In this document: positions 51,935-60,573 of the stretch, in pieces
How the letters are laid out: the number at the start of each line of letters is the position of its first letter
How positions within the stretch are numbered: the stretch's first letter is position 1
Assembly (NCBI GenBank): GCA_964460035.1
Contig: CAYWPG010000004.1
Span: 62,001-126,000, forward strand
DNA length: 64,000 nucleotides
Reading direction: 5' to 3'
From: CAYWPG01 sp964460035
Lineage (GTDB): Bacteria > Pseudomonadota > Gammaproteobacteria > Nitrococcales > AK92
Program-made: the position numbers and the translations under genes
The notes under the pieces: generated by a model
What the model was told of the DNA's origin: nothing
What the model saw: only the letters and a program-made list of their open reading frames with translations
Databases searched by the model: none

Positions 51935-52363
51935 ATGAAGACCTTCAGCGCAAAGCCCGCGGAAGTTCAGCGGGACTGGTACATCGTCGATGCGGAGGGC
52001 AAGACGCTGGGCCGCCTGGCGGCCGAGATCGCCCGTAGGCTGCGCGGCAAGCACAAGCCCGAGTACACCCCGCACGTCGACACCGGCGACTACATCGTCG
52101 TAGTCAATGCCGAGAAGGTGCGCGTTACCGGCCGCAAGGCTACCGACAAGGTGTACTACCATCACACCGGTTACGTTGGTAACCTTAAGAGCATCACCTT
52201 CGAGAAGCTGATCGCCAAGGCGCCCGAGCGGGTGATCGAACTGGCGGTCAAGGGCATGTTGCCCAAGAACCCGTTGGGGCGGGCCATGTTCAAGAAATTG
52301 AAGGTCTACGCGGGTACCGAACACAAGCATGCCGCTCAGCAGCCGAAGCCGCTGGACATCTGA
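51935..52363 (+). CDS. rplM: 50S ribosomal protein L13
   Basis: 142 aa, exact family length. KPAEVQRDWYIVDAEGKTLGRLA at the start, RGKHKPEYTPHVDTGDYIVV and the C-terminal GMLPKNPLGRAMFKKLKVY are typical. An AGAGAGAGG site precedes the ATG. It is followed after 49 bases by rpsI, the universal L13-S9 operon. Confidence 0.98.
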   Translation: MKTFSAKPAEVQRDWYIVDAEGKTLGRLAAEIARRLRGKHKPEYTPHVDTGDYIVVVNAEKVRVTGRKATDKVYYHHTGYVGNLKSITFEKLIAKAPERVIELAVKGMLPKNPLGRAMFKKLKVYAGTEHKHAAQQPKPLDI

Positions 52364-52412
52364 GCGACAGGTTCCTAAGTTGGCCACGGACAAGTTTCGG
52401 CGGATCTGAAAA

Positions 52413-52802
52413 ATGGCAGAACAGTATTACGGCACTGGCCGGCGTAAGACCTCGGCGGCGCGGGTTTTTCTCCGCCCCGGCAGCGGCCAGATCAGCATCA
52501 ACGGCAAGCCGATCGAAACGTACTTCGGTCGCGAGACCTCCCGCATGGTCGTGCGTCAGCCCTTGGAGCTGGTGGATGCCGTCTCCAAGTTCGACATCGA
52601 AGTGACGGTAAAGGGCGGTGGCCCCACCGGACAGGCCGGCGCAATCCGCCATGGCATCACCCGTGCGCTGATCGAGTATGATGCCGAACTGCGCGGCCCG
52701 CTGCGCAAGGCTGGCTTCGTCACTCGCGACGCGCGCATGGTCGAGCGTAAGAAGGTCGGTCTGCACAAGGCGCGTCGGGCGACCCAGTACTCCAAGCGTT
52801 AA
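52413..52802 (+). CDS. rpsI: 30S ribosomal protein S9
   Basis: 129 aa, exact family length. YYGTGRRKTSAARVFLRPGSG at the start, GGGPTGQAGAIRHGITRAL in the middle and the conserved basic end YSKR, which reaches the P-site tRNA. It is the second gene of the rplM operon. Confidence 0.98.
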   Translation: MAEQYYGTGRRKTSAARVFLRPGSGQISINGKPIETYFGRETSRMVVRQPLELVDAVSKFDIEVTVKGGGPTGQAGAIRHGITRALIEYDAELRGPLRKAGFVTRDARMVERKKVGLHKARRATQYSKR

Positions 52803-52832
52803 TCGGCGAGAACGACAAGCGCTCCGATTTCT

Positions 52833-52906
52833 TGGGGGATCGTCTAGCGGTAGGACTACGGACTCTGACTCCGTCAACCCAGGTTCGAATCCTGGTCCCC
52901 CAGCCA
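52833..52906 (+). tRNA. tRNA-Gln (anticodon CTG)
   Basis: Acceptor arms TGGGGGA and TCCCCCA pair perfectly. The anticodon stem ACGGA/TCCGT encloses the loop CTCTGAC with anticodon CTG, so it reads CAG. The T arm holds GGTTCGAATCC and the 3' CCA is encoded (52904-52906). It begins 30 bases after rpsI. Confidence 0.97.
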
Positions 52907-52910
52907 TCAC

Positions 52911-52939
52911 AAAACCCCGCCGTCAGGCGGGGTTTTTTT
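52911..52939 (+). terminator. Intrinsic terminator after tRNA-Gln
   Basis: AAAA-CCCCGCC-GTCA-GGCGGGG-TTTTTTT: a 7-bp GC stem, tetraloop and seven T, 4 bases past the tRNA CCA. This is the clearest classical terminator in the window. Confidence 0.93.
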
Positions 52940-53213
52940 ATGCCTTTTGGCCGCATTGCGGGTCCTGCCGTGCGAGGTTCGATCAGCACCTGCGCACGGA
53001 TTGCGTCGGGGCTGAGTCCAAGACGTTTGTTCCAGAAAGGGCTGATAGCCCCCGTGTCTTGAGTGGCTACCGAGGCATTCGTTCCGGATCGCAGTCTGGC
53101 GTACTCTATGAATAGCTCGAGCAGTTAGCGTGCCCCAGTGGTATGCGAGCGCTGGGAAACGATTCGTCAGGCCGCATATGCAGCGACGAAGCGAAGGTAG
53201 GAGGTACGATCAA

Positions 53214-53636
53214 GTGGTGGAGCGGTTGCATCTTAGCGACGAGGAATGGCGCGCGAGGTTGACCCCCGAAGAGTATCGCGTGCTCAGGCAGCACGGCACC
53301 GAGCCGCCGGGCAGCGGTTGCTTTCTGAAGACCAAGGACCCCGGCACTTACGTATGCGCGGGTTGCGGCAATCCGCTGTTCGCGTCGGGCGAGAAGTTCG
53401 AGTCGGGCACCGGTTGGCCTTCGTTCACCCAGCCCATTGGGCCGAATGCGCTCACCGAGCATATAGACCATTCCTATGGGATGGTGCGCACCGAAGTGCG
53501 TTGTGCGCGTTGCGACGGCCATCTGGGCCACGTGTTTCCCGACGGGCCGCCGCCCACCGGGTTGCGCTACTGCATCAACTCGGTGGCGGTAAAGCATGTG
53601 CCCGAGGGCGAGCCGATCGAACTGCTAATGCCGTAA
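53214..53636 (+). CDS. msrB: Peptide methionine-(R)-S-oxide reductase
   Basis: 140 aa. It repairs the R form of methionine sulfoxide in proteins. The zinc-binding pairs CAGC and CARC, the GTGWPSFTQPI substrate site and the catalytic cysteine in RYCINSVAV are present. I chose the GTG at 53214 because AGGAGGT ends 8 bases upstream and the protein then starts at VERLHLSDEEWRARL. The longer frame from 53130 lacks a ribosome site. Confidence 0.93.
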   Translation: MVERLHLSDEEWRARLTPEEYRVLRQHGTEPPGSGCFLKTKDPGTYVCAGCGNPLFASGEKFESGTGWPSFTQPIGPNALTEHIDHSYGMVRTEVRCARCDGHLGHVFPDGPPPTGLRYCINSVAVKHVPEGEPIELLMP

Positions 53637-53746
53637 GCACAGCCGGGTAAGCGGCCTAGGCGGTCCTGAGCGGGTCGCGCAAAAGTGGGCGTGCGCCGCC
53701 CTGAACGGGCGACGTGATCGTGGGCGCAAGGTCGGACGGCTATGTT

Positions 53747-53784
53747 GCCAGCGTGGTGTGCCTTGCTAGGCGCACCACGCTGGC
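53747..53784. terminator. Hairpin between msrB and the DUF2905 gene
   Basis: 16-bp stem (53747-53762 with 53769-53784) with one G-T pair and a 6-base loop. It lies between convergent msrB and the DUF2905 gene, about 110 and 70 bases from their ends. No T-tract. Confidence 0.55.
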
Positions 53785-53857
53785 TAAAAGCCGGCGGGAA
53801 CGGCCGCCAGGGCGTCGCGCCCGCTATTCCCGCTAACGCTGCTAGCTGTGAATGCCT

Positions 53858-54058
53858 CTACTTCCGTAGCAGCCAGAGAATCACCGTCAGCAAGATGCTG
53901 ACGATGATCGATGTGGTCAATGGAAAGTAGAAGGTGAACCCATCCCGCCGGATGAGGATATCGCCCGGCAAGCGTCCCAGTCCCAGCTTGGAGAGCCAGG
54001 GCCACAGCAGGCCGATCAGGACCAGCACGACGCCGAGAACGATGAGAAGGCGGCTCAC
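53858..54058 (-). CDS. DUF2905 small membrane protein
   Basis: 66 aa with two transmembrane helices (about residues 4-23 and 47-64) around a short basic loop LGRLPGDILIRRDGFTFYFPLTTS, the DUF2905 signature. The function is unknown. It starts 4 bases after the rpiA stop on the same strand, so the two are probably co-transcribed. Confidence 0.88.
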   Translation of the reverse strand: MSRLLIVLGVVLVLIGLLWPWLSKLGLGRLPGDILIRRDGFTFYFPLTTSIIVSILLTVILWLLRK

Positions 54059-54062
54059 GTTT

Positions 54063-54734
54063 TCAGCTCCTTCCAGGTGCTGTGATCGTTTGTACCCCGT
54101 CGGGGGAAGCTAGCAGGAGCACATCGGCCGGGCGCACCGCGAACAGGCCGTTGCACACTACGCCGGTGATGTCGTTGATGGTGCGTTCCAGCTTGATCGG
54201 CTCCATGATCTGCAGGTCGTGCACGTCGAGAATGACATTGCCGTTGTCGGTGGTGAAACCCGCTCGCAGCTCGGGGCGGCCGCCGAGCTTGGTCAGCTGC
54301 CGGGCGACATAGCTGCGCGCCATGGGTATGACTTCCACGGGCAGGGGAAAGCGTCCCAGAGCCGGCACCAGCTTCGATTCGTCCGCAATGCAGACGAACT
54401 TGCGGCTTGCGGCGGCGACGATCTTCTCGCGCGTTAGCGCGCCTCCGCCGCCCTTGATGAGCTGCAGAAAACGGTTGGCTTCATCCGCGCCGTCTATGTA
54501 TACCGGCAGTTCGCCGACATGATTCAGGTCCAGTACCTCGATGCCGTGACGGCGCAGCCTTTCGGTCGATGCCTCCGAGCTGGAGACGGCGCCTCGAATC
54601 TCGTCGCGCATTTCCGCCAGCGCGTCGATGAAGTGGTTGACCGTGGACCCGGTGCCCACTCCAACCACCATACCCGGTTGAACGTATTGCAATGCGGCAC
54701 GTCCCGCAGCCCGTTTCAGATCTTCTGCAGACAT
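54063..54734 (-). CDS. rpiA: Ribose-5-phosphate isomerase A
   Basis: 223 aa. GVGTGSTVNHFIDAL near residue 26, IDGADEANRFLQLIKGGGGALTREKI with the catalytic Asp, Lys and Glu, and the C-terminal VVCNGLFAVRPADVLL. It interconverts ribose-5-phosphate and ribulose-5-phosphate and links to rpe and tkt in this window. It is divergent from ilvA. Confidence 0.96.
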   Translation of the reverse strand: MSAEDLKRAAGRAALQYVQPGMVVGVGTGSTVNHFIDALAEMRDEIRGAVSSSEASTERLRRHGIEVLDLNHVGELPVYIDGADEANRFLQLIKGGGGALTREKIVAAASRKFVCIADESKLVPALGRFPLPVEVIPMARSYVARQLTKLGGRPELRAGFTTDNGNVILDVHDLQIMEPIKLERTINDITGVVCNGLFAVRPADVLLLASPDGVQTITAPGRS

Positions 54735-54867
54735 CGCACGATCCTCGCGATATTTGGTCGGTCACATGATACGGGTCGCCGTTCACATGGCAAAGCGCGG
54801 CGGCTTATCAGCGGATTCCGATTCCCGTACACTCGATACTCTTTCCTGCAAAGCAACAAGACTCACC

Positions 54868-56382
54868 ATGACTACCGCGTACTTGGAAAAAATTCTGACC
54901 GCCTGCGTATACGACGTCGCGGTGCAGACTCCATTGGATTTTGCACCGAACCTGTCGGCCCGCTTGGGTAATAGGGTATTGCTGAAGCGCGAGGATCTGC
55001 AGCCGGTTTTCTCTTTCAAGCTACGCGGAGCGTACAACAAGATGTCGCGGCTGCCGGCCGACGCCTTGCAGCGCGGGGTGATTTGTTCCTCGGCGGGCAA
55101 TCATGCCCAGGGCGTGGCCCTGGCTGCGGCTAAGCTCGGCGTCAAGGCCGTGATTGTCATGCCGCGGACGACGCCTCAGATCAAAGTGCAGGCTGTGCGC
55201 GCTCACGGTGGCCGGGTGATTTTGCACGGCGATAGCTATGACGAAGCGGCCGAGCATGCGCAGAAGCTGGTGGTGGAGAAAGGGATGACCTACATCCCGC
55301 CTTATGACGATCCGGACGTGATTGCCGGGCAGGGTACGGTGGGGATGGAAATCCTGCATCAGCATCCGCGCGAACTGCACGCGATTTTCGTGCCGGTGGG
55401 AGGTGGCGGGCTGATTGCCGGGGTGGCTGTATACGTCAAGCAACTGCGGCCGGACATCAAGATCATAGGCGTGGAGCCGGACGATGCCGCCAGCATGTAT
55501 GAGGCCTTGCGAGCTGGGCGGCGGGTCTCGCTGGAGCAGGTGGGGCTGTTCGCCGACGGCACGGCCGTACGGCAGGTCGGGGAAGAGCCGTTCCGGATCG
55601 CCCGCGACCTGGTGGATGAGGTGGTGCTGGTTACCACTGACGAAATCTGCGCCGGCATCAAGGATATCTTCGACGATACGCGCTCTATCGTCGAACCTTC
55701 GGGGGCGCTTGCGGTAGCGGGACTGAAGAAATACGTAGAAAGGGAAGGGTTGCGCAATCACAATCTGATAGCCATCAACAGCGGCGCCAACATGAATTTC
55801 GGCCGCTTAGCGCATGTGGCGGAAAGGGCGGAGGTAGGTGAGCAGCAAGAGGCGGTGCTCGCGGTAACTATTCCCGAGCGGCCGGGAAGTTTTCGCCGCT
55901 TTTGCCAGACTATTGGTCAGCGCTCGATCACCGAATTTAACTATCGCTTCGCGGACCCGCAAGAGGCTCACGTGTTTGTGGGAGTGCAACTGAACGACGG
56001 CATTGCCGAAAAAGAGGAACTGGTGGCAAGCCTGGAAGAGGCCGGTTATCCGGTGCTGGACCTGACTGGCGACGAGATGGCCAAGGTACACGTGCGCCAC
56101 ATGGTAGGCGGCCGCGGGCGCAACATAGACAACGAGATCGTCTACCGTGTGGAGTTTCCCGAACGGCCGGGCGCGTTGCTCAAGTTTCTGACCAGAATGG
56201 GTAATCGCTGGAACATCAGTCTTTTCCACTACCGCAACCATGGAGACGCCCACGGCCGGGTGCTGATCGGCGTGCAGGTGCCGTCCGAGGAGCGCGACCT
56301 CTTTAACGAGTTCCTGAACGGGCTTGGCTATGCCTTTGCCGAGGAAACGGCTAATCCTGCCTATCGCCTGTTCTTAAGCTGA
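54868..56382 (+). CDS. ilvA: Threonine deaminase (biosynthetic)
   Basis: 504 aa PLP enzyme, close to E. coli IlvA (514). The PLP lysine is Lys51 in VFSFKLRGAYNKM, with the SAGNHAQGVALAA phosphate loop and PVGGGGLIAGVA. Two ACT-like regulatory repeats follow (VLAVTIPERPGSFRRFCQ and YRVEFPERPGALLKFL), so it should be inhibited by isoleucine. It makes 2-oxobutyrate for isoleucine. The start at 54868 matches the family. An upstream frame to 54754 is not homologous. Confidence 0.96.
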   Translation: MTTAYLEKILTACVYDVAVQTPLDFAPNLSARLGNRVLLKREDLQPVFSFKLRGAYNKMSRLPADALQRGVICSSAGNHAQGVALAAAKLGVKAVIVMPRTTPQIKVQAVRAHGGRVILHGDSYDEAAEHAQKLVVEKGMTYIPPYDDPDVIAGQGTVGMEILHQHPRELHAIFVPVGGGGLIAGVAVYVKQLRPDIKIIGVEPDDAASMYEALRAGRRVSLEQVGLFADGTAVRQVGEEPFRIARDLVDEVVLVTTDEICAGIKDIFDDTRSIVEPSGALAVAGLKKYVEREGLRNHNLIAINSGANMNFGRLAHVAERAEVGEQQEAVLAVTIPERPGSFRRFCQTIGQRSITEFNYRFADPQEAHVFVGVQLNDGIAEKEELVASLEEAGYPVLDLTGDEMAKVHVRHMVGGRGRNIDNEIVYRVEFPERPGALLKFLTRMGNRWNISLFHYRNHGDAHGRVLIGVQVPSEERDLFNEFLNGLGYAFAEETANPAYRLFLS

Positions 56383-56401
56383 GAGCGCCCGCTGGGCGCT
56401 C
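56383..56401 (+). terminator. Hairpin directly after ilvA
   Basis: 8-bp stem GAGCGCCC-GCT-GGGCGCTC starting at the base after the stop codon, followed by CCACAAC without a T-tract. It is the likely end of the ilvA message. Confidence 0.55.
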
Positions 56402-56860
56402 CCACAACGGTTAGCTCCTTGGCCTGTGGGAAGAGCTCCCGGTGGGAGCAGTCCATCATGGAAGCGGTCCGCCCTGCCGCTAATCCCCGCCTGTCTACTA
56501 TGGGAATAGAAACGTTTCGCATCCGGGGCGCTTGCTTCTACAGGGGCTTTCTACGCTGACCTGCTTGGGCTCCAGACCGTTGGCGGTTCTCGGTCCTCCT
56601 GTTATTGCCCGTGTGAAAGCCGTTTGCAGGGAGCAAACATGCAAGCGGCAGTTTTTCAGATCCAGGGACTTGCTCCGGCTGGTTCTGTGCGGGCGTCGAG
56701 CCGCGTCAAAGCTGTATTTGCGCAAGTTGCGGCGCGCGGTCGCAATAGTAATGAAACACTGAAATAGCATGCGAATGAAAACGTTCGTTCCGGTTCAACT
56801 TGCGAGTCGCCAGGATTGAGCTACGTTTAAGGAGGGCATTAATTTAGAGGTTCTCCGAAA
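56402..56860. other. Leader region of the cold-shock gene, no other gene seen
   Basis: About 460 bases between the ilvA hairpin and the cold-shock gene. No coding frame is convincing. The length fits the long structured 5' leaders known for cspA-type mRNAs. A strong Shine-Dalgarno sequence AAGGAGGG (56829-56836) lies 25 bases upstream of the GTG and is followed in frame by TAA at 56840. The nearer AGAGG (56846-56850) probably serves the GTG. Confidence 0.5.
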
Positions 56861-57073
56861 GTGGCTCAGCGTGAAGTTGGAACAGTGAAGTGGTTCGACA
56901 GCGCCAAGGGTTACGGCTTCATTAGCCGTGAGCAGGGCGAGGACGTGTTCGTGCATTTCCGTGCCATCCGTGGTGACGGGTTCCGCACGCTCGAGGAAGG
57001 ACAGCGGGTCGAGTTCAACGTTGCTCAAGGCCAGAAAGGCCTGCAGGCGGACGACGTCGCGGTCATTGAGTGA
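56861..57073 (+). CDS. Cold-shock domain protein (CspA family)
   Basis: 70 aa, one cold-shock domain. RNP1-like KGYGFISRE and RNP2-like DVFVHFRAI are present, with TVKWFDSAKG at the start. It binds single-stranded RNA or DNA and likely acts as an RNA chaperone. It begins with GTG at 56861. An in-frame TAA just upstream leaves no earlier start. A 40-bp perfect palindrome follows 61 bases after the stop. Confidence 0.95.
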   Translation: MAQREVGTVKWFDSAKGYGFISREQGEDVFVHFRAIRGDGFRTLEEGQRVEFNVAQGQKGLQADDVAVIE

Positions 57074-57134
57074 GGCGTCCTGTCCGGCCGCCGCCAGGCG
57101 CTGTCCGGACTGTCGCACCCGACAAGGAAGTCAG

Positions 57135-57174
57135 CCAACCAGGGTTGAACGCAGCTGCGTTCAACCCTGGTTGG
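57135..57174 (+). terminator. 40-bp perfect palindrome after the cold-shock gene
   Basis: Every base from 57135 to 57174 pairs around the centre GCAG|CTGC, and a CAGCC/GGCTG pair continues it after one mismatch. No T-tract follows. It is likely a hairpin that ends or protects the cold-shock mRNA, although a perfect dyad of this size could also be a protein-binding site. Confidence 0.55.
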
Positions 57175-57351
57175 TGGCTGTCTGATGCCTTGGTGCCCAA
57201 GCTTTGTGCGCCGGCGTGTGCTGACGCCGTGGCCATTGGGCCGGAACGTAGCGAGGCTCAAAACTGCCGCCGGTACGGGCAGCAGGCGCGCTCGCTCACG
57301 CCCTATACCTACCTGCATTGTCTCAGGCGCGGACTAAGCCGCGCGCAGCCT

Positions 57352-58164
57352 CTAGTCGAGCTCGCCTCGCAGGAACGCTTCCATGCGCTCGGCAGCGCGC
57401 TTATCTTGCTGCGTAAATAGATGGCCGCCCTCGAAGAATTCCAGCCTGGCGTTGGGAATACGTGCGGCCAGTGCCTCCAGACATTCGGGCTTGGCCAGGC
57501 CATCATAACGGCCCCCGCAAACGAAGACGGGCATGGTCAGCTGGGGCAGACGGTCGTAGGTATCGTGCTGGGCCCTGGCCTCCAGTTGGCGGCGAGCACC
57601 CATAGCGCGGCCCGGTTCGTCGGCGAACTGGTTTGCCTCCGCCAAGCGCTGTTCCACCAAAGCGCGCAGCCGCTCGGGATTGGCCTCGCGCCATGCCGCG
57701 TTCAAGCGCACATCGCTGATCTCCAGTATGCGGATCGCGTGCTCCTCGGGGCTAAGTCCGGCCAGCTCATGTAGCGGGTACGACGAGCCGCCGGCGCCGC
57801 CGCTGCTCGTGCAGGCGAGGATCAGTCGCTCGACCCGGTGCGGGTAACGCAGTGCAAGCTCCTGCGCCACCATGCCTCCGAACGAGTACCCCAGTACCAT
57901 GCACGACTCCCAACCCAGCACATCGAGGAGGGCCGCAGCGTCCTCGGCGTAGTCCGCCATGGTGTATGGGCGATCGGGCTTGGAGGTCTGCCCAAGCCCG
58001 CGCTGATCGTAAGAGACGGTTTCGAAGCGCTGGGTAAAGGGCAGATCGAGGATATTGGGCGATCGGCGCAGATCGCCGCCGGTGCCGTTGATGGCCAGCA
58101 GGCGTGGTCCTTGACCGCGGGTTTCATAATACATTTTCAGGTCGCGAACATTGACGAAAGGCAT
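57352..58164 (-). CDS. Alpha/beta hydrolase
   Basis: 270 aa alpha/beta-hydrolase-fold protein. The nucleophile elbow is LGYSFGGMVAQ with Ser94, the acidic residue lies near CGGRYDGLAKPE and the catalytic histidine in EFFEGGHLFTQQD close to residue 250. A SYDQRGLGQTSKP segment typical of the family is near residue 51. The substrate is unknown. It may be an esterase, a lactonase or a 3-oxoadipate enol-lactonase-like enzyme. The ATG at 58164 is preferred over a TTG two codons upstream. phoH lies 142 bases upstream on the same strand. Confidence 0.88.
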   Translation of the reverse strand: MPFVNVRDLKMYYETRGQGPRLLAINGTGGDLRRSPNILDLPFTQRFETVSYDQRGLGQTSKPDRPYTMADYAEDAAALLDVLGWESCMVLGYSFGGMVAQELALRYPHRVERLILACTSSGGAGGSSYPLHELAGLSPEEHAIRILEISDVRLNAAWREANPERLRALVEQRLAEANQFADEPGRAMGARRQLEARAQHDTYDRLPQLTMPVFVCGGRYDGLAKPECLEALAARIPNARLEFFEGGHLFTQQDKRAAERMEAFLRGELD

Positions 58165-58306
58165 GCGCAAACTCCCGGCGTCCAGTAACGATGCAGCGAG
58201 AGCCCCTCCTCCCGCCGCCGATCAAAGTGCTACATAGTCGAAGGGGGCGCAAGCTGCACCGCATCAGGAGGGGCATGCCAAGCGAGGCTGGCCGAAGGCG
58301 CGCTCG

Positions 58307-59680
58307 TTACAGTACCTGCTCCGCTTCCAGTGCCAGGCGCGAGCGCTCGACCTCGGTCAGCATGAGGTGGCCAGCGTGCGGCCAATGGCGAAAGCGCTGC
58401 ACCAGGTAGGTCAGTCCGCAGGTGGTCGCCGTGAGATAAGGTGAGTCGATCTGATTCACGTTGCCCAGGCGTACGATCTTGGTATTGCGCCCGGCACGGG
58501 TGATCAGGCCGCGGACCTGCTTAGGCGAAAGGTTTTGCGCCTCGTCGATGATCAGCAGGGTGTCGTTGAAGGTACGGCCGCGCATGAGACTAGGAGAGCG
58601 CAATAAGATGCGGCCGGCCAGCATCTCCTTGGCGACCGCACTGGTCCAACCGTTGTCGGTGCGCAGCAGGCTTTCGAGATTGTCGTGGATCGCACCCATC
58701 CACGGAGCCATCTTCTCTTCTTCGGTGCCGGGCAGAAAGCCTATATTCTCGCCCATAGACACCGTTTCGCGAGTTATGATAATGCGCTCGAAGCGCCGTT
58801 CCTCGTACACCAGGTGCAGCGCCGCCGCCAATGCCATGTATGTCTTGCCGGTACCGGCTGCGCCGGCCAGCGTCACCAGATCGATCTCGGGGTCGAGCAA
58901 CAGGTTCAGGGCGAAGTTCTGGCGTGTGCTTTTGGCACGCACGCCCCAGATGGCATGCCGCTCGCTGCGGAAGTCCCTGCACACCTCCAGTAGCGCTCGG
59001 CCGTTCGCACGATCGCGTACGATGGCTTCGAAACCCTGCAGCTCGTCTTCGCACACCAGCACGCCGGGTTCCCAATTCTCGACCTGTGCGCCGCCTACCC
59101 GATAGAAGACTCTGTCCCCTTCGCGCCAGGATTCGATATCGTCACCCTGCTCGTCCCAGAATGCGGTGCCGGCGATCACCAAGCCGCCGCTCATCGTGCT
59201 GATGTCGTCAACTTGGCTGTCGTTACGGTAATCTTCCACCGGTATGCCGACAGCCGCGCACTTCACGCGCAGATTCACGTCCTTGCTCACTACGATCACG
59301 GATTGATCCGGGCGCTGACTTTGCGCTCTCCGTGCTTCGGCAATGATGCGGTTGTCGGCTTCGCTGCCGCTACGGGCCGGCGCGCGTTCCCAATCGGCAT
59401 CGAGCAGAAAGAAAAGTCTGCCGCCGCCAGCTAGCGGCACGCCGGCGCTGACCTCGGCTGCGGGCCGCTGATCGAGCAGCTCGTTGAGTGTACGGGTAGC
59501 TTGACGTGCGTTGCGGGCAAGGTCGCTGGCGCCGATCTTGAGATGGTCCAGCTCCTCCACCACCGTCATCGGGATGAGTACATCGTGTTCCTGGAACTGT
59601 TGTATGCAACAGGGGTCGTGGATAAGGACGTTGGTGTCCAGCAGATAGGCGCGTCGCAGCTCTTTCTCGATTCGAACCAT
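58307..59680 (-). CDS. phoH: PhoH family protein with PIN domain (PhoH2 type)
   Basis: 457 aa. An N-terminal PIN nuclease domain with RAYLLDTNVLIHDP near residue 10 and VVEELDHLK is followed by a PhoH ATPase domain with Walker A LAGAAGTGKTYMAL near residue 265 and LLIDEAQNLSPKQVRGLI. Proteins with this plan (PhoH2) are RNA helicase and RNase in mycobacteria. The gammaproteobacterial homologue is usually described only as a PhoH family ATPase. No antitoxin-like gene precedes it, unlike the mycobacterial phoAT-phoH2 pair. Confidence 0.93.
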   Translation of the reverse strand: MVRIEKELRRAYLLDTNVLIHDPCCIQQFQEHDVLIPMTVVEELDHLKIGASDLARNARQATRTLNELLDQRPAAEVSAGVPLAGGGRLFFLLDADWERAPARSGSEADNRIIAEARRAQSQRPDQSVIVVSKDVNLRVKCAAVGIPVEDYRNDSQVDDISTMSGGLVIAGTAFWDEQGDDIESWREGDRVFYRVGGAQVENWEPGVLVCEDELQGFEAIVRDRANGRALLEVCRDFRSERHAIWGVRAKSTRQNFALNLLLDPEIDLVTLAGAAGTGKTYMALAAALHLVYEERRFERIIITRETVSMGENIGFLPGTEEEKMAPWMGAIHDNLESLLRTDNGWTSAVAKEMLAGRILLRSPSLMRGRTFNDTLLIIDEAQNLSPKQVRGLITRAGRNTKIVRLGNVNQIDSPYLTATTCGLTYLVQRFRHWPHAGHLMLTEVERSRLALEAEQVL

Positions 59681-59896
59681 CGTGCGACTCCCCAGAACGC
59701 AAGCTGTACGAGGGCATCGTAGCCGGTGGCTTTGACAGCTTCATGACCGCCGCAACCTTTCTTAGATCTTGTCTATGGAAGCGGATGCTATGACCAGCCC
59801 CGCGCGACCGAATCGCGGGCAGAAGAAGTTGTGGAGTGGAGAAATAGGGAAGTAACTGGAAAAACCAAGCGCGTAGGGGAAGAACGGAATGCTGCG

Positions 59897-60430
59897 TCAA
59901 GTTTGCTCGGTGCTATCCGGCGGCGAAAGCTTCTTCTCCCAGAACATTGCTTTCCCCATCCGCGGGTCCAGCTCATACCCGCTGAAACCGAAGGCGCGAT
60001 ATGCCGCCTGTGCGGCATGATTACCCTCCAGTACTTCCAGGGTGAGCTTGCAGCAGCCCAGGCGGTGGGCGATGGCCTCCGCCTTGCGCAACATCAATTG
60101 GGACAGTCCGCGCCCCCGGTAGGGCGCGGAGACGATGACATCGTGGATGTTCAGCAACGGCTTGCAGGCGAAGGTCGAGAACCCTTCCAGGCAGACGATC
60201 ATGCCTACCGGAAGGTCGTCGATCAGCGCCAGAATCACATGACTGTTCCGCTTGGCCAGTTCAGCCACGAGATTTGCCCGCACAAAGCCGGATAATGGCT
60301 TGCCGCCCCCCATTTCGTCCAAGGCATACTCGTTGAGTAGCCGAACCACCGCCTCGGCATGTGCCGGTACGCTCAGGTCCGCTTCGATGATCGTGGCTGC
60401 GGGCTGCTCATGTTCGTGATGGCGGTTCAT
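59897..60430 (-). CDS. GNAT family N-acetyltransferase
   Basis: 177 aa. The acetyl-CoA loop is PYRGRGLSQLMLRKAEA near residues 103-119, after the beta-4 strand LLNIHDVIVSA, and the C-terminal NHAAQAAYRAFGFSGYELD is typical of GNAT folds. The substrate cannot be told from sequence or neighbours. An ATG at 60430 with the polar start MNRHHEHEQ is used; an in-family start slightly downstream is possible. Confidence 0.85.
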   Translation of the reverse strand: MNRHHEHEQPAATIIEADLSVPAHAEAVVRLLNEYALDEMGGGKPLSGFVRANLVAELAKRNSHVILALIDDLPVGMIVCLEGFSTFACKPLLNIHDVIVSAPYRGRGLSQLMLRKAEAIAHRLGCCKLTLEVLEGNHAAQAAYRAFGFSGYELDPRMGKAMFWEKKLSPPDSTEQT

Positions 60431-60573
60431 TGCATCGCCTATGCTGATCTACGCGAGGCCGCTCCGTCGCCAGCGCAGTGGCCCGCGCATGCAAGCGCGC
60501 CTGGGAGCGGGGCGGAGATCGTACGGCTCCACCGGCCACTACTCGCTGGCGATCGGGAACGGGCTCCAAGTGA

